In this document: one piece after another, positions 12,701 to 24,082 of the stretch
Layout: every line of letters begins with the position of its first letter
How positions within the stretch are numbered: the stretch's first letter is position 1
Assembly (NCBI GenBank): GCA_907165275.2
Contig: OU015671.1
Location: 8,339,001-8,403,000 of the forward strand
Reading direction: 5' to 3'
DNA from: Zygaena filipendulae
Lineage: Eukaryota > Arthropoda > Insecta > Lepidoptera > Zygaenidae
Length of the DNA stretch: 64,000 nt
Program-made: the position numbers and the translations under genes
Notes under the pieces: generated by a model
Database searches by the model: none
Seen by the model: only the letters and a program-made list of their open reading frames with translations
Told to the model about the DNA's origin: nothing

Positions 12701-15700
12701 GACACAAGCTTATAGGTAGCTTAAGATGCGTGACCCGCGTGTTGTGAAGTGTTATATTCCAACTATGACTGTAGGCACTCACGTCTCGATGTCGGCCTTG
12801 AGCTTGTCGCACACCTGGAACGAGCTGCACTTGACGATGGCGCGCCCCTCGCGGTCGATGAGGCTCACCAGCTCCACCGCGTCCCGGTGGTTGCACTTGG
12901 TCACGCGCGACAGCGCCGCTATCACCTGCACGACAGAGAGAAAATAAATTAAATGACTCACCCACAAACATAACTAACTTCTATAGGAATTGATAAAAAA
13001 TGTAAGGCAAATGCAATCTATCTAATAATAATAATAATCCACATCACAACACACATATCTACTTGATCCCACAGTAAGCTATTATTAGCTTGTATCGTGG
13101 AAACCAAGCAAACGTGGTATATACTACATAGAATTACTTATATATTATACTATAGATATATAAACACACCCAGACTGGAAAATGGAACCCTGTGTTCATC
13201 ACACAAAGTCCACCCCCACCGGGAATCGAACCCGGAACCCCCTGATCAGCGGGTAGGCATGGTGACCTCTGCGCCAATCGGGTCGTCGTCTATCTATACA
13301 TTTAAAATACTTTGTATCAACGCACAGCCTAAACCGCTGATCGTAGAGACCTGAAACTTGAAGGGAGTGTTCTTTATATGACGTAGGCATCCGAGGCAGG
13401 CAAGGATTTTTGAAAATTCAACCCCTATGGGGATAAAACGGGGTTGCAAAGTTTATGTTAAATTCCGCGGGAACTTTAAAATTATCGCGGGTGAAACCGC
13501 GCGGGACAGCTAGTGTGTGATAAATAAACAAATAAATTTTGATTCACCAGCACAAGTTACAAAGTTTTTTGTACAGAATAGTATAATACATTTGGTGCGG
13601 CAATCTTTACATAATATAAAATGAATGAGCTTCCGCTGTCCGTTCGCGATAAACTCAAAAACTACTGAACGGATTTGCATGCGGTTTTCACCAATAGATA
13701 GAGTGATTCATAGGGAAGGTTTATATTTATAGTTTATCCTGGAAAACCCGGAACTCTGAAATTCCGCGGATAAAACCGCGAAGGACAGCTGGTGTATCAA
13801 ACTAAACAATCCTCTCATAGGATAATCCACCAACTTGTTTTGCCTGTCCGATCGAATTATTAACTTACTGACTAAAACTAAACAATTACTTAGCCGATGA
13901 GCTCCCTGATTGCATAGCTTGGTCAATTCACTAATAGACTGATTGACTCTAATTAATAGCTTCATTGGTGGACTATCTAATTTACTCATTGACTTACACA
14001 AATCACAAAACTGAAAAGTCAAAAAACTGGTTGCCTTTGCCAAATCATTATCGTTGGAAAAGATTACGAGACAAACTGTATAAACTGCGCTACATTCCAT
14101 AACAAAAACATACATACGATACAATCGAATGCATAACCTCCTCCTTTTTGGAAGTCGGTTAAAAAGAAGAAGACCTTGCTTAGCTCGCTCACGCGCTCAC
14201 AGATACCGAAGGTTACCTGGTCGAAGGTGTGCGTCTCGTCGTTGTACATGACCGTGCAGTAGCAGTCCGGCTGGTCCAGTATCTGCAGCGGGTCTCTCTG
14301 TTCTCTCTCGGCGTCTTTTAACCTGTAACCAACGATAATACCTCTTTAAAGAGTTATTGCAATACAAACCCGCGGCCCCGTACGATCGGTGAGGCGCGTA
14401 CAAACAAACAGATAAACAACAGTTTCACGCTAGCTCATCATTCGCGTGTATTTCGATGTTTCATCAGAAAAAAACCCTCAGCTTTTGCTTAATGCAAAAA
14501 TTACCAGATTCGGTTAATTGTTTTGTACGAGTTTTGCACCCCCTTTATAATCGCGATCGTGGAGACTGTAGCTTAATTCCTTTTGGTAAAACCATGTTTA
14601 GATTAGAATTTTACCTTTTCATAATACCTATTTTTGTCTAGATAGTGGGCATGATGACAAGGTATAAAATCAAAATTCTATTTAGTTCGTCAGTTAGACA
14701 GTAAAAAAATTATAGACACGTATTTTTTGCTTCTTCTAATAATTGAAAAAATACTTAGATAAAACGCATTAAAGTTTAGGAGTGACTTAGAGTTTAGTAT
14801 AAAGTGTACCTAGGTGTGACGTCACACGGAATTCAACTCAATGTATCGCCGTTATTTCTTGATTACGTAAAAGGGTTTTTTCCTTTTTTTTTACGTAATC
14901 AATTTTTTTTCACGTGTCCAATATTATTTATACAAGACGGACTAAAAATTAAAATTTTCTCATCATGCCCAAGTTGTTTTTCCTCCTAACTCTACTTCGG
15001 CCAGACGTGTGGGGGTGTGTTGTCGGTCACCTGAGGTCGTTGGGCAAGCTGGGCGCGTGGTCGAGGATCAGCAGCCGGAAGCAGTACGACAGGCACACGC
15101 TGGCGACTATCTTCATGCGCTCCACCACCTCCGGACTCACTTTGCTCTCCGTCACCTCTTCATCCACGGCCTGGGCAACAAATACCATTATAGCGACCTC
15201 GACTCTGCCTCCGCCTCCAGCTTTGCTCACGTTAATGTATGTAGATTTTGTCAATCAGTTTTCCATTCCTCGGGAACGGTAATGTTTCTGGACGAAAGGT
15301 ACTCTATGTCCTGTGATGATCGGGTCAGTAGTTAGGGCGTGGAAGTGTACAAAAAACATATTTTCATTTATAATTTTAGTTAGGATGCACGGTTCTAAAC
15401 TATGGCAGAACTTTTATTATGAGTATTATGAGTTGTCATTTCACAAACAATAAGAAGAAGGAGGGGACACCGACCGCGTGCAGCTGACAGTAGGGCTCCC
15501 TCTTCCAGGCCTCGACGTCGCCGCAGTCGCAGCAGCCGCCGCCGCCCGACTGGCCCATCTTGTACTTGTGGTGGCGGTGCGCGGACACCTTGAAGCACTC
15601 CACGCACAGCACGCACGTGTTGTCCATGCCTGGGGCAGGCGGCAGGATGAGCGTCGGCCAACGTCAAACAACAAACACGATTGGCGGCAATCCAAGATGG

Positions 15701-18700
15701 CGGCGATCCAAGATGGCGGTTCCGTCATTTATTTTCGTGTCGATCGAAAAGAGTTAACAGTGGATTTTGTTTTGTTATAATAATATGTGACAACAAACCG
15801 TTTAGCAGTCTTTGAGTTTATCGCGAACAGACAGACAGACAGATGAGATGAAGGACTTTGTTTTATAATATGTAAGGATAATACGCGCGGTGGCGGTTTT
15901 TTAATGTATACAAGAAGATGTATTATGAGGTTACAAGCTGATTTCATCGGCTCCAAGAGCTGCGTATTTGGACTTACAATTAATACACTTATCACTGGCG
16001 CAGCGATGGATTTTATCTATGGGAAGGCGTCCAGCTGCTAACTACAGGTATCAATGTTTTGAGAGATCATAATTCGTTAACCATGTGACTTCATTCACTC
16101 TCTTGTTTACCACAATATGCCCCCTTTCATCATTGTCTAGTGTCCACCCTGCACGCCCCCCAGAATCTTAAAAGCGATACAATATGTAGAGGGGCATCGC
16201 CCACCCTGCCGAGTGCCACTCCGCTAGCTACGCCTATAAATATCATAATATTATGTTCTTACCGCACTCCCTGCAGCTGTAGGCGGGCTCACCGGGCTTG
16301 AACACGCGGCCGCACAGCGTCGAGCGGCGGGGCGGCGCCTCGTGCGCGGCGTCCCCGCTGGAGCCCCAGATGAACTGCTCGAGCGGCTGGATCAGCAGCC
16401 TCACCGCCAGATCCTCGTCGAACGACCAGTCTGGAAGAACAGCAGTTGAGGCAGGATTTAGGGAACTTTTCAGGCGGCGATTCGACAGTTGCACGAGAAT
16501 TGAGAGTAGGCACATAATGTAGAGAGAAGGAAAGAGAGACTGGGCTAGCTTATATACTCAAATGCATTTCAAAATGTGGCCTAAAAAACCTACAGGTGGT
16601 GCTTCGTCTTGCTACTTGCCGCTAGATGGTGCTATAACTAAATCAGTGTTCTATCAAATGCAATCTTTAAGTTTCACTGCTTGCGCGTTAACACACAAAC
16701 AGTTACATACAGATACATACAAGTATTTTTTTTTATTCTTCAACTTTTAAGGAGTATGGTCGAGATTCTAACCGTACAACGTAATGGGGTTGGTAACAAA
16801 TACGTTTACTTTTCAAACTTAATGAAGCTGGCCACATTTGCCCACTATGTGTGAAAATCTTTATTGAAAAAAAAAAACAACAACAAAAATAGTTAATAAT
16901 ACCTAAGCACGTCCCGTTCGGCTGCGGCGAGTATATGATGGGCACGGTGACCCGCCAGTGGTCCTGGAAGTGCGCCGCCGAGAGAACCCCCTCCGCCATC
17001 TTAGCCCTCCACAGCTCCACCACCTCGTCGGCGCGCGCCGGCAGCGCAAATCTGAGGGTAGACGGCGAAGCGCGCCCCGTTAGGTCCGTGTCGTCCATTG
17101 CTCTATTTATTTTCTATTTTCAAATTATTTTTTTTAGTGTCGTCGTCGGTTTGAGCAACTTTTTTTTTATTAACAGCCACTACTCTATTTTGAGAAGCGG
17201 TTGATTTTTTTTTAGAAAACGCGAGATTTTGGACACTTTGTTTAGTTTAACTTTAAACTATTTTTTTTTAATTCTCAAGTTTAAGTTGCTCATTCGCTTG
17301 ACGGAGGTGCGCACACTGATCGCGTGATTGGCACCACGCCACTGGTGTAACGAACGTCCGTTGTCTATTTATACAAAAAAAATCATATACAAGCGCAGAT
17401 CAAAGTAGAAGACTTAATTAATTATTATCTCTTATAATACACACTAGCTGCCGCCGGCGACTCCGCTCTTGTTCACATGTGGCGCCACTGTCGCGCCCTT
17501 AACACCTACTTTACAGTTGTACATGTCACTGTTTTCTTCGCTAGTATTTTTGATGTGCGGTTTTTTTAAGTACGACGGATATAATATGTAATGTATTTAA
17601 TGTTACTTTTAAGTAAGACTATTAGCAAGACCACTGCAAAAACTCTGTTTAATTTCGTGTAGTAGTTTTTACGTGAGGCGCGTAATAAACAAACAAACAA
17701 TCAGAAATTCTAAAAACACCGTAATCGTTTTGAGTTCTGCTCTACTTCAGATTCCCTTCATGTTCTTTCAAATATTTTAAATTTAGACACGCCTTAACAG
17801 CTTTATTATTTCACATTATATTGGACAGCTTTGTGAGTTAGTTCAATGGTCGGGATCATTTTTCAACCCTTTCACCGCCATCCCCGTAATATCACGATCT
17901 ACAAAAGACGTGTTCCTGGGGTCATATTAGGTTTTTAACAAACCACTGATTAAATGATAAATATTAAGCATTTCCAATACTAGGGGAAATAGCGTAATAG
18001 CGTATAGCGTAAGCGTGTGATCTGGAGGCAATGGTCAAGCTTTTGTAGCCTAAACTTATTAAAACTAAAAAAACGTGGATGTGAAAAGGTTAAATCTGTT
18101 TGTTTTTTATATAAGATCAGTCGCAAATTGCACTTCATAGGGTAAACGAAGTCTTGAATTTGCGATGAAGTTTTTAATTCGTGAAAACAACATTTTATAT
18201 TTTTTAAGCAAAATATTACAAAAATAATATTACACGCGGCGTTAAACGTACGGAAAAGTATGTCTAACGCCGCGTTACACTATTTATAAATACTACCTCG
18301 ACTAAAAAAAACTATACTAAATTTTAAATAAAGCCCAGACGTCGACTTTTCTTAATGTTTAAGTATGTGATAAAGCCTTGCACGAATGTAGTAATAGAAA
18401 GTCAACCTTTCTCTAGGAGTATATAGAGCTGGTTTTCGATTCGCGAATGCGCGATGGCACACCGCCATGTACCGATGACAAAAATGGGTCGACTCGTAGC
18501 ACTACCTGTTTCTTAAATAAAGAGTGAAGACCTTGTGTCCGACATTGAACCCATTATACAAGGTCACCGTTTACACCGTAACGATTTTGCCAAGCCTACG
18601 TTAATTTCGGAGTTCCCGCGGGAGTTTCGCGATGTCCTTTTCTGTACCTCTGACAACGTGTATGGAAAATTTCAGGATGATGGGTTGAATTGTTGATGTT

Positions 18701-21700
18701 TTACGAGGTACTATGCGGAAGGAGTTACTCTCTTGTCCCTGTCGCCAGTGACAAATCGGAAATAACAGTATTCGTACAAAACCTTATTTGTCACAGATGG
18801 TGATACAAATATGAATGAGTGAAAGTTTAGTGGGCCAAAGTTTCACCCGGTATATAATATACACATACCCGGTACATAATTTTATGACACGGTAAATTTA
18901 ATTTATGTGTGTAAGAGACGGTGTAAGAGACGGTCATGGCATCATATAATAAACATCACTGCATGCAAGTATTATATTTGTGTTTTTATTTTACGCCTTT
19001 CGTGTTTATATTTTGGAACCGGTTCTTTATATTTTTACGATACCTATGGAGTTAAGTTCATGTGTGCTTTAGTCTCTGTTAAAAATTATATTATTTACTC
19101 ATTGCAATGTGTATATGTATTTATAGAAAAACTACATAGATACATAAAACTGCAAGGGCACCACATAGTTTATAATAGCCACTAGCCGTTCTCCGCGGTT
19201 TTACCTTATTAACCTCCTCTTTTCGCCTTTCCTGCATTATAAATGTACCTGGAAGGCAGCCTTGTTTCACCCGCGTGAGTTTCGGAATTTCAATTTCCGC
19301 AGGAACTATTTTTTTTTTTTCAAAATAAAAGTAGCCTAAGTTACTCCTTATAACATCAGCTATCTGCTAGTGAAAGTCCTTAGCCTGAACAAACAGACAG
19401 ACAGACAATCAGAGAGAACTTTTTTTTATGTAAGTACCGTATATACTTTCGTAGGTATATTGTTTCGTAGGTATTTGTATCTGAGAGTTTTGTATCATAG
19501 CATAGTTTTGTATTATCTTAATTATTGTGGACGGCTTTGTTGTTATTTTTTGGACTCTAGGTCAGTTGATTTTTATTGTTTATGTTTATTGTAACGTGTA
19601 TTTTGAGACTGTATGTTCTTTAACAAATACAAATAATATGCATTTAATGTAAAGCTGTTAATTTATAATTACAAACAGACTGTATGTTTAAATGTTTAGA
19701 CTAGATGTTTAGATTTCTAGACCCAGCCGTATGCATGTTGTGTAATACTAATACGAGTAGGCAGACCGTGCCAAGTGCTGTGCTGACTTATCACTTGTCG
19801 ATCAACCAGTTTTTATTAACTAGCTATCAGTTGTACCACAAAAATACACCATTAACATAACAATCGAGTATTTATCGGACATCGAGTAGATATCGTTGCA
19901 CCTAACGATATTAAATAATCCCGGTCAACGTACTAAGTAGGTAGATACTACGCATTACTAACACGCAAAAAATCAATGAGCTATCGAACGAAATCAGAAC
20001 ATCGTCTTTATCAACAACTAGACGATCCTCGCGGTTTCAACCGCGGTAATTTCGGAGTTCCCGCTGGAATTCCAGGATAAACTATACGTGTAAACCGTCC
20101 TCTTAATACAATCCATTTACAGGTGAAAAACCGCATGAAAATCCGTTCAGTAGTTTTTGAGTTTAATTGAAGCGACTTTAGGTATAGAAAACTTGACAGA
20201 CGTATTTTTTTGAGTTATTTTTAATTCAACCCGGAACGTGGGCAAAACCTCAGCCTAAGGGACATAGCCTTATACCTACCAACTAATTTTATTACAATTA
20301 CTAATCTAATCTTGTGGTATCCAAATTTTATCTAAAAAAACGTCGAAAACGAATTCGATAATTGGTGCACGAGGTCAGTGCGCAAATACAAAGTAGGTAC
20401 ATACCTAAATATTTATTTTCACTCCAATGTTTGTGTTGTATTTACTGTGCACATCTATAAGCCGATTATCTATCGATGATCAACAACACAAACAGATCGA
20501 TGGACGTCCATTATATCATTCGCATGATCTATTAGTGGCTTCGTACTTCCCACTTCCTTCTTCTTTGTGGTTCACTTTATCGTTGAAGGTCGTGCCTATC
20601 CTAAAGGCTTTCGTGGAGCTGTCAAGAGCATGTGACAGCTCCGCGAGTGTGTGAGTGGCATGTAGTGGGTCAACAGAACTTATATTAGAACTTATATTAT
20701 TTAAAACTTTGAGCCTATTGTTGTATTTTTTGTGGGATTTTATTGATTGCTCTTGACAGTCTTACCGCCGCACTCAGAGACGACTTTAATGATTACTTAG
20801 TTCTAGTCTAACTAATTAACTTACATCTCATTAAATGCCAATTAACATTAATTTATTAAACTTCTCCTGTTTTAAAAATCTATACTTAACTAAGTAATCA
20901 TTAAAGTCGACTCTGAGTGCGGTCGTTAGCATTGACATAACAAGAGGCAATTAGTCTTAAATTATCTACTACATATTATATTTAAATGTTAGCTGATGGT
21001 TTCCTATATAAAATTAAATTAAAAAGAAAATTATGTATTAAAATTATCTACAAAATTGAGTGTCAATAAAAATAATTGGAATCGTACCACACGTTTTTAA
21101 ATGGCGTCATAGTTAGAAAATAATCGGCTGCTCTACGGAAAAAAAAAGCAACTAATTTTTTTCGTTTTTTTTTTGTATTTTTAGCACTTTTTTTTCACGC
21201 GTAATGGATCTTGCTACATAGTCACAACCATGAAAAAGGCTTTAGTCTAAAAATTAAAATTAAGAAAATCGTTATAATTAAATAAAGCGATTTCGGTTTT
21301 TTTTTGCTCCTCCTGTAAATTTATTACGCTGCATTTACTTTGGTTATCCATAGGGCAGTCGCATGAAATAATCGTTTACATTTCTTTACTTTTGTGTAAT
21401 ATATGAACTGAATATCATTAAGTATATTTGATTTAATTAAGTCCTTATTAAAATATAATAACTCACTTTATGAATTCTTTAATTAAAACGGCACGATCAA
21501 GACGTATCGGAGTACATGGCGTCGCATCGTTCTCGCGTCGACAGCAGAACAAACGAAACGCGTACTTAATGTACATAGTAATAGAGATTAGATTTGTTTC
21601 ACTATACACTTGAGTAAAAGTTTTATATAATGATCAAATAATATTTTATTAGTTGATTCATCACTAAGAGTTCCACCAAAAGTGAATATATTCGCTTTGG

Positions 21701-23180
21701 ATCCCTCTCACAAACAATGTTTTTTTTTTTTTAACCAAACAAAACAAGCGAAACCTGTTGGGTATATTTTCGTATATAAAGTGAATTTTAGCAAACTGTC
21801 TTTCTAATTTTGTATCACATTAAAACAGGCAGGTTTTTTAGAATACCTATTTTTATAGGTACCTATTCAATTAATTTTATTTCGATCAGAGCTTAACATA
21901 CTAAAGTGCTATGACTATCAAATCTAAAATACGACTAAAAAACTGCATGATTTTATGTTTATATTTTTTTTCCTAAACTATTATTTGCTGTACTGATAAG
22001 GCTTATCGACAGACCGATAGTTTGTTTGTTTAGTTAGTTTCACTATGGTTTCACTACCCAAAGCTAAACAATTTTAAAGCTGTTTTTTTTACACAAGTCA
22101 GATAGATAATAAATAGAACATTACAGATCTATCTATCTGATAAAAAAAGGAAATTATATTACTACATATATCCTTACATAATATTAAAACAAAATCTTCC
22201 GCCGCGTCTGTCTGTCTGTCTGTCTGTTCGCGATAAACTCAAAAACTACTACCGGATCTTCATGCGGTTTTCACGAATAGATAGAGCGATTCATGAGGAA
22301 GGTTAATTATGTGTACAGGGTTAGTTGTAACTCGACGTATATCCGTTAGGAGCTAAAAGGGGGGCCAAAATTGCAACAAATTGGACCCCCCCCATAATGT
22401 ATGACCGAAATTCAATGGTTTTCGAGATAGGTATTTGACTATTAAGGTTTTTTTTTTATATTTTACCCAAAATTTGATATTTAATTTCAAATATAAAAAA
22501 AAAAACTACTTATCGAATGGGTGCTATTTAATAATTAAATTGTAGCTGGCACTTCGATTAAGCTATGAACATAATTAAAAGTACTTAATTCAACTAAATA
22601 ATTAATGTTATGAGCGATTTAAGAAAAATATCTTACTTATATTTTCATACCATTCAGCTTCAAAAAATGTGATCTCGTAAAAAAAATCCTATTCAATTAA
22701 TCGTACAAACTATTAAAAAAACTTGCCTATTTTGTAAGCTTTCCAAAAAAGTATAAAAATCAATCAAAAGCTAAGTAATTTTTGTAATGTTATGTATTTA
22801 AATCAGCACGGGGAAAAAAGTGTTTGTTTTTATTTTAGTTTAGAATCACTAAAACAACCGATTTTACAGGCGAAATTGTTTGTGATGGGGGGTGTGCGGG
22901 CGGGGGAGCACACGATCTCTGCTGTGCTCGTTAGTCCACAAAATATTTCCTAGAAAATTTCTTCGTCAGCATCAGCGTTTAACATAAAACAGCAAAATTC
23001 AAGTCGCTAATGCAGGTTCCCCCACGCGCAAAATAGGCGCTTAGACGTCGAGTTGCGGAAACCAGCCCGCTAACAAATAACAAATTGGTACCTGTCAGCG
23101 GGCAGCATAGCAGCAGAATCGTCTTCCATAGGCTCGTCGCTGACTTCCACCTCCAATTCCACAGGGGGTGGAGTGCTCAT
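3747..23180 (-). CDS. Ubr1: E3 ubiquitin-protein ligase UBR1/UBR2 (N-recognin), 5' exons 1-17
   Basis: Recognises destabilising N-terminal residues and ubiquitinates N-degron substrates (known for the family). Coding exons, 5' to 3' on the minus strand: 23180-23092, 17051-16903, 16430-16263, 15629-15475, 15170-15031, 14322-14217, 12925-12783, 11909-11796, 11346-11063, 10535-10357, 9566-9369, 8592-8406, 7952-7767, 6784-6636, 5987-5822, 4880-4766, 3958-3747. All introns are GT-AG and phases are consistent, giving 2740 nt or about 913 residues. The zinc-binding UBR box spans residues 118-187, with C119, C132, C135, C141, C144, C147, H153, H156, C168/C169, C171, C183 and H186 as likely ligands. 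A ClpS-like domain follows (about 250-330; VMYNDETHTFDQ). The start ATG is preceded in frame by a TAG. The RING and C-terminal half (the family is about 1750-1800 aa) lie left of the window. Exon 9 has an unusual Ala/Gly tract. Confidence 0.92.
4931..5375. repeat. 24-bp minisatellite in Ubr1 intron
   Basis: About 18 tandem copies of CGTGTGCACACAAGCCACCCTGCA in minus-strand intron 15 of Ubr1, starting about 55 bp from the exon 16 acceptor. The unit length is divisible by three, so both strands show 8-residue repeat frames (for example CAHVQGGL) that are not genes. Many units contain the palindrome CACGTG. Confidence 0.93.
5575..5821. repeat. degenerate pyrimidine-rich tandem repeat
   Basis: Diverged units of about 25-30 bp built on CTTGCCCTAGTGGTCAATAT followed by C-rich runs. 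They run right up to the splice donor of Ubr1 exon 15 at 5822. Confidence 0.6.
6873..7071 (+). mobile_element. Helitron-like short repeat (Lep1-type)
   Basis: Starts TCCTACTAATATTATAAA and ends GGGGCACAGCTAG between A and T. A short GC hairpin (CCGCGGTTGACACTGCGG) precedes the CTAG end. These are the hallmarks of small non-autonomous Helitrons (5' TC, 3' hairpin plus CTRR). Lies in a Ubr1 intron. Confidence 0.65.
7120..7365 (+). mobile_element. Helitron-like repeat, second subfamily
   Basis: Shares the 3' end (CGCGGGTGAAACTGCGCGGG then ACAGCTAG) with the Lep1-type repeats but has a different body (ATAAAATGCTTTGTCCTGAAT, then CTGATTGTAGAGACCT). Related copies lie at 13292-13513 and 42971-43205. 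Confidence 0.6.
8036..8086. repeat. conserved short repeat fragment
   Basis: The string GAGAACCTCCTCC..TTTTTGGAGTCGGTTAAAA is repeated near 14118-14163 and, inverted, near 56078-56112. It looks like the end of a dispersed transposon; the family is not identified. Confidence 0.45.
8671..9124. mobile_element. MITE with TGACGTCAC motifs, copy 1
   Basis: Terminal GGGCATGTTGACTAA is followed by TTAGTCCGTC and a conserved TTGGACACGTATTTTT block, with an inverted version at the other end. The centre holds two GTGACGTCAC palindromes. The block CCCTAAACTTTAATGCGC occurs twice (about 8860 and 8991), so this copy carries an internal duplication or insertion. Lies in a Ubr1 intron. Confidence 0.6.
9207..9288. 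repeat. fragment of palindromic MITE
   Basis: Contains CTTAACTAAGTAATCATTAA then AGTCGACTCTGATTGCGGCGG, the same arm as the MITE at 20763-20929. Confidence 0.45.
9758..9783. repeat. (TGAT)n microsatellite
   Basis: TTGATTGATTGATTGATTGA after AATAAAAACAT. It resembles the simple-repeat tail of a LINE 3' end; no other LINE sequence could be recognised. Confidence 0.6.
9953..10020 (-). repeat. 3' fragment of (GAA)-tailed retroposon
   Basis: On the minus strand ATTGTCATTGGCAAAATTAT runs into AAGTTGCCATTTAATAAAAA and an AAGAAGAAG tail, matching the 3' ends of the elements at 26174-26428 and 37747-37974. A shorter piece lies at 26012-26050. Confidence 0.5.
10730..10890 (-). mobile_element. Helitron-like short repeat
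   Basis: Minus-strand copy. On plus it begins CTAGCTGTGCCCGGCGGTTT, then CACCCGCGGTATTTTTGGAG and GGATAAAGTACCC. The 5' half is truncated or diverged. Lies in a Ubr1 intron. Confidence 0.55.
11063..11346 (-). other. Ubr1: Ubr1 exon 9 with Ala/Gly-rich insertion
   Basis: The largest visible exon. Its middle (about 11205-11285) is a GC-rich array of GCC/GGC-type codons giving about 35 residues of Ala, Gly and Val (about residues 376-410). It lies between ordinary UBR sequence (LQSFVCQESALRVATSRV and MQNNYRMWKAARTAWQRL). This looks like a coding microsatellite inserted in a loop. Confidence 0.85.
12209..12429. mobile_element. MITE with AGATAAGC inverted ends, copy 1
   Basis: Begins AGATAAACAATAACATGTTA and ends with the inverted counterpart TTAACACACTATTGCTTATCT. 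The body contains TTATTGAGAGTTAGAGAAC and AAAATGGCGCTATAAC. It matches the copies at 60357-60580 and 62242-62436. No transposase. Confidence 0.6.
12480..12655 (-). mobile_element. Helitron-like short repeat
   Basis: On plus, CACTCGCGATAATTTCAGAG, GTTCCCGCGGGAATTCCGG, AAAAAGTACCCTATGTCC and finally TATAATATTAGTAAGGA. This is a minus-strand copy lacking a clean CTAG end. Confidence 0.55.
13025..13288 (-). mobile_element. tRNA-derived SINE with target duplication
   Basis: Read on minus, the 5' end has an A box (TTGGCGCAGAGG) and a B box (GGGTTCGATTCCCGG) spaced as in a pol III promoter. A unique body with TGTGGGATCAAGTAGAT and an (ATT)n tail follow. It is flanked by TCTATCTA (13017-13024 and 13289-13296). 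It is full length. It is not a functional tRNA gene: there is no acceptor stem pairing and it has the SINE body and tail. A 3' fragment of the same family is at 47748-47819. Confidence 0.75.
13292..13513 (+). mobile_element. Helitron-like repeat, second subfamily, interrupted by SINE
   Basis: Body CGCACAGCCTAAACCGCTGA then TGACGTAGGCATCCGA, ending GCGGGTGAAACCGCGCGGG then ACAGCTAG. The SINE at 13025-13288 is inserted in its TCTATCTA start. Confidence 0.55.
13620..13797 (+). repeat. Helitron-like repeat, third subfamily
   Basis: Contains GTTCGCGATAAACTCAAAAA, then GCATGCGGTTTTCACCAATA, and ends AAGGACAGCTGG. Similar bodies occur near 22195-22310, 48655-48829, 56960-57308 and 60060-60239. The CTAG terminus is mutated here. 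Confidence 0.45.
14217..14322 (-). other. Ubr1: Ubr1 exon 6: start of the ClpS-like domain
   Basis: Encodes QILDQPDCYCTVMYNDETH..FDQ, the conserved YNDETHTFDQV motif of the ClpS-homology (N-domain) that binds bulky hydrophobic (type 2) N-degrons. It joins in phase 0 to exon 7 (12783-12925; VIAALSRVTKCNHRDAVEL). The genomic sequence reads on past the exon in the same frame, but the family sequence identifies the donor at 14216. Confidence 0.9.
14647..14970. mobile_element. MITE with TGACGTCAC motif, copy 2
   Basis: GGGCATGATGAC at the left and TCATCATGCCC at the right, with conserved ATAGACACGTATTTTTTGC and a central GTGACGTCACAC. Lies in a Ubr1 intron between exons 5 and 6. Confidence 0.65.
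15475..15629 (-). other. Ubr1: Ubr1 exon 4: zinc-binding core of the UBR box
   Basis: Encodes residues 137-187, beginning MDNTCVLCVECF and containing SGGGGCCDCGDVEAW and YCQLHA. The Cys/His spacing fits the UBR box that binds basic (type 1) N-degrons. The upstream exon 3 (16263-16430) supplies CGRVFKPGEPAYSCREC. The codon for G136 is split between the exons, which confirms the junction. Confidence 0.93.
17052..23091 (-). other. Ubr1 intron 1 (about 6 kb)
   Basis: AT-rich intron with no supported gene. It holds decayed Helitron-like fragments (about 17447-17700, 18590-18680, 20018-20160, 22195-22310), the palindromic MITE at 20763-20929, and otherwise unrecognised sequence. Open stretches of up to about 90 codons here have no protein-like features. 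The donor is GTACCA and the acceptor is CTACCCTCAG. Confidence 0.75.
20763..20929. mobile_element. palindromic MITE
   Basis: The left arm CCGCCGCACTCAGAGACGAC then TTTAATGATTACTTAG is matched by the inverted right arm ACTAAGTAATCATTAAAGTC then GACTCTGAGTGCGGTCG. About 165 bp, no coding frame. A single arm recurs at 9207-9288. Confidence 0.6.
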
Positions 23181-23284
23181 CTCCGACTATCGCACAGCTG
23201 CGAGTTTATCTGCGAGTATAAATTGTCAATAAAACTAAAAACAATTGAACAATGAATTTTTCAAGTAGCTTTGGAAACAACCAG

Positions 23285-23285
<1 letters not shown>

Positions 23286-23313
<28 letters not shown>
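23286..23313. repeat. (CA)n microsatellite
   Basis: An uninterrupted run of about 13 CA units, some 105 bp upstream (minus strand) of the Ubr1 start codon. Confidence 0.95.
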
Positions 23314-23316
<3 letters not shown>

Positions 23317-23873
23317 GATTATATAAATTTTTAAGTCCATGTTGTATACAATTCTCAAATCTCTGTGTAGTTATTAGGTATACCGTATTTGTTAAACGCA
23401 CTCGCAGATGGCCAAGATACAGGCTCAGCCTAGTTTGGTCACTGATAGATATTCTCGTAATTTTGTATTCACCGTTTATTTGTGTAATAAATAAATAAAT
23501 CAATACAGGGGAAATAATTGAGAGTATGTACTCATCAAAAGTTAAAATCCAAGCTACTCACATTGCTTTTGCTACATAGAATTAATTGAACTGAGTCATA
23601 TCGTCCCTTAGTATACAACGCCGCGTACTTAAGTCATTTTTACCAACTTTACAGGGGACAAAAAAGAACTGTCAATTTTAAAAAGCTCTCTAATTTTTCT
23701 GTTGCAAAATAGGTGTAAATAATTAATTCTTAACCACTAAACTGATATTTATTAAGTAACAACAGAAAAATACCACTAATTTTTTAAAATAGACAGTTTT
23801 TCTCGTCTCCTGTAAAGTTGGTAAAAATGACTTATACAGTGTTGTAAGCTAAGGGACAATATTATTCTAATTA

Positions 23874-24082
23874 CTAGTTGTGCCCCGCGATTTCACCCGC
23901 GTTAATTTCAGAGTTCCCGCAGGAATTCCGGGATAAAAAGTACCCTATGTGTTAATCTGATGTATAAGCTATATTATTGTAGTATAATTTAAATCCATCC
24001 AGTAGTTATTGCTTGAAAGAGTAACAAACATCCATCCATCCATACATACTTATAAACTTTCGCATTTATAATATTAGTAGGA
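23874..24082 (-). mobile_element. Helitron-like short repeat, nearly complete
   Basis: On plus, CTAGTTGTGCCCCGCGATTT, CACCCGCGTTAATTTCAGAG, GGGATAAAAAGTACCCTATG, ending TTATAATATTAGTAGGA. It has both the CTAG end and the TC end in minus orientation. A decayed plus-oriented copy follows at about 24131-24300. Confidence 0.65.

Noticed and set aside
13180..13288. A tRNA gene on the minus strand
   Set aside because: A and B boxes are present, but the sequence continues into a SINE body with an (ATT)n tail and target duplication, and no tRNA cloverleaf ends were found.
18907..20654. Short plus-strand frames (75-92 codons) in Ubr1 intron 1
   Set aside because: AT-rich chance frames with no motifs, no codon-use signal and overlap with decayed repeats.
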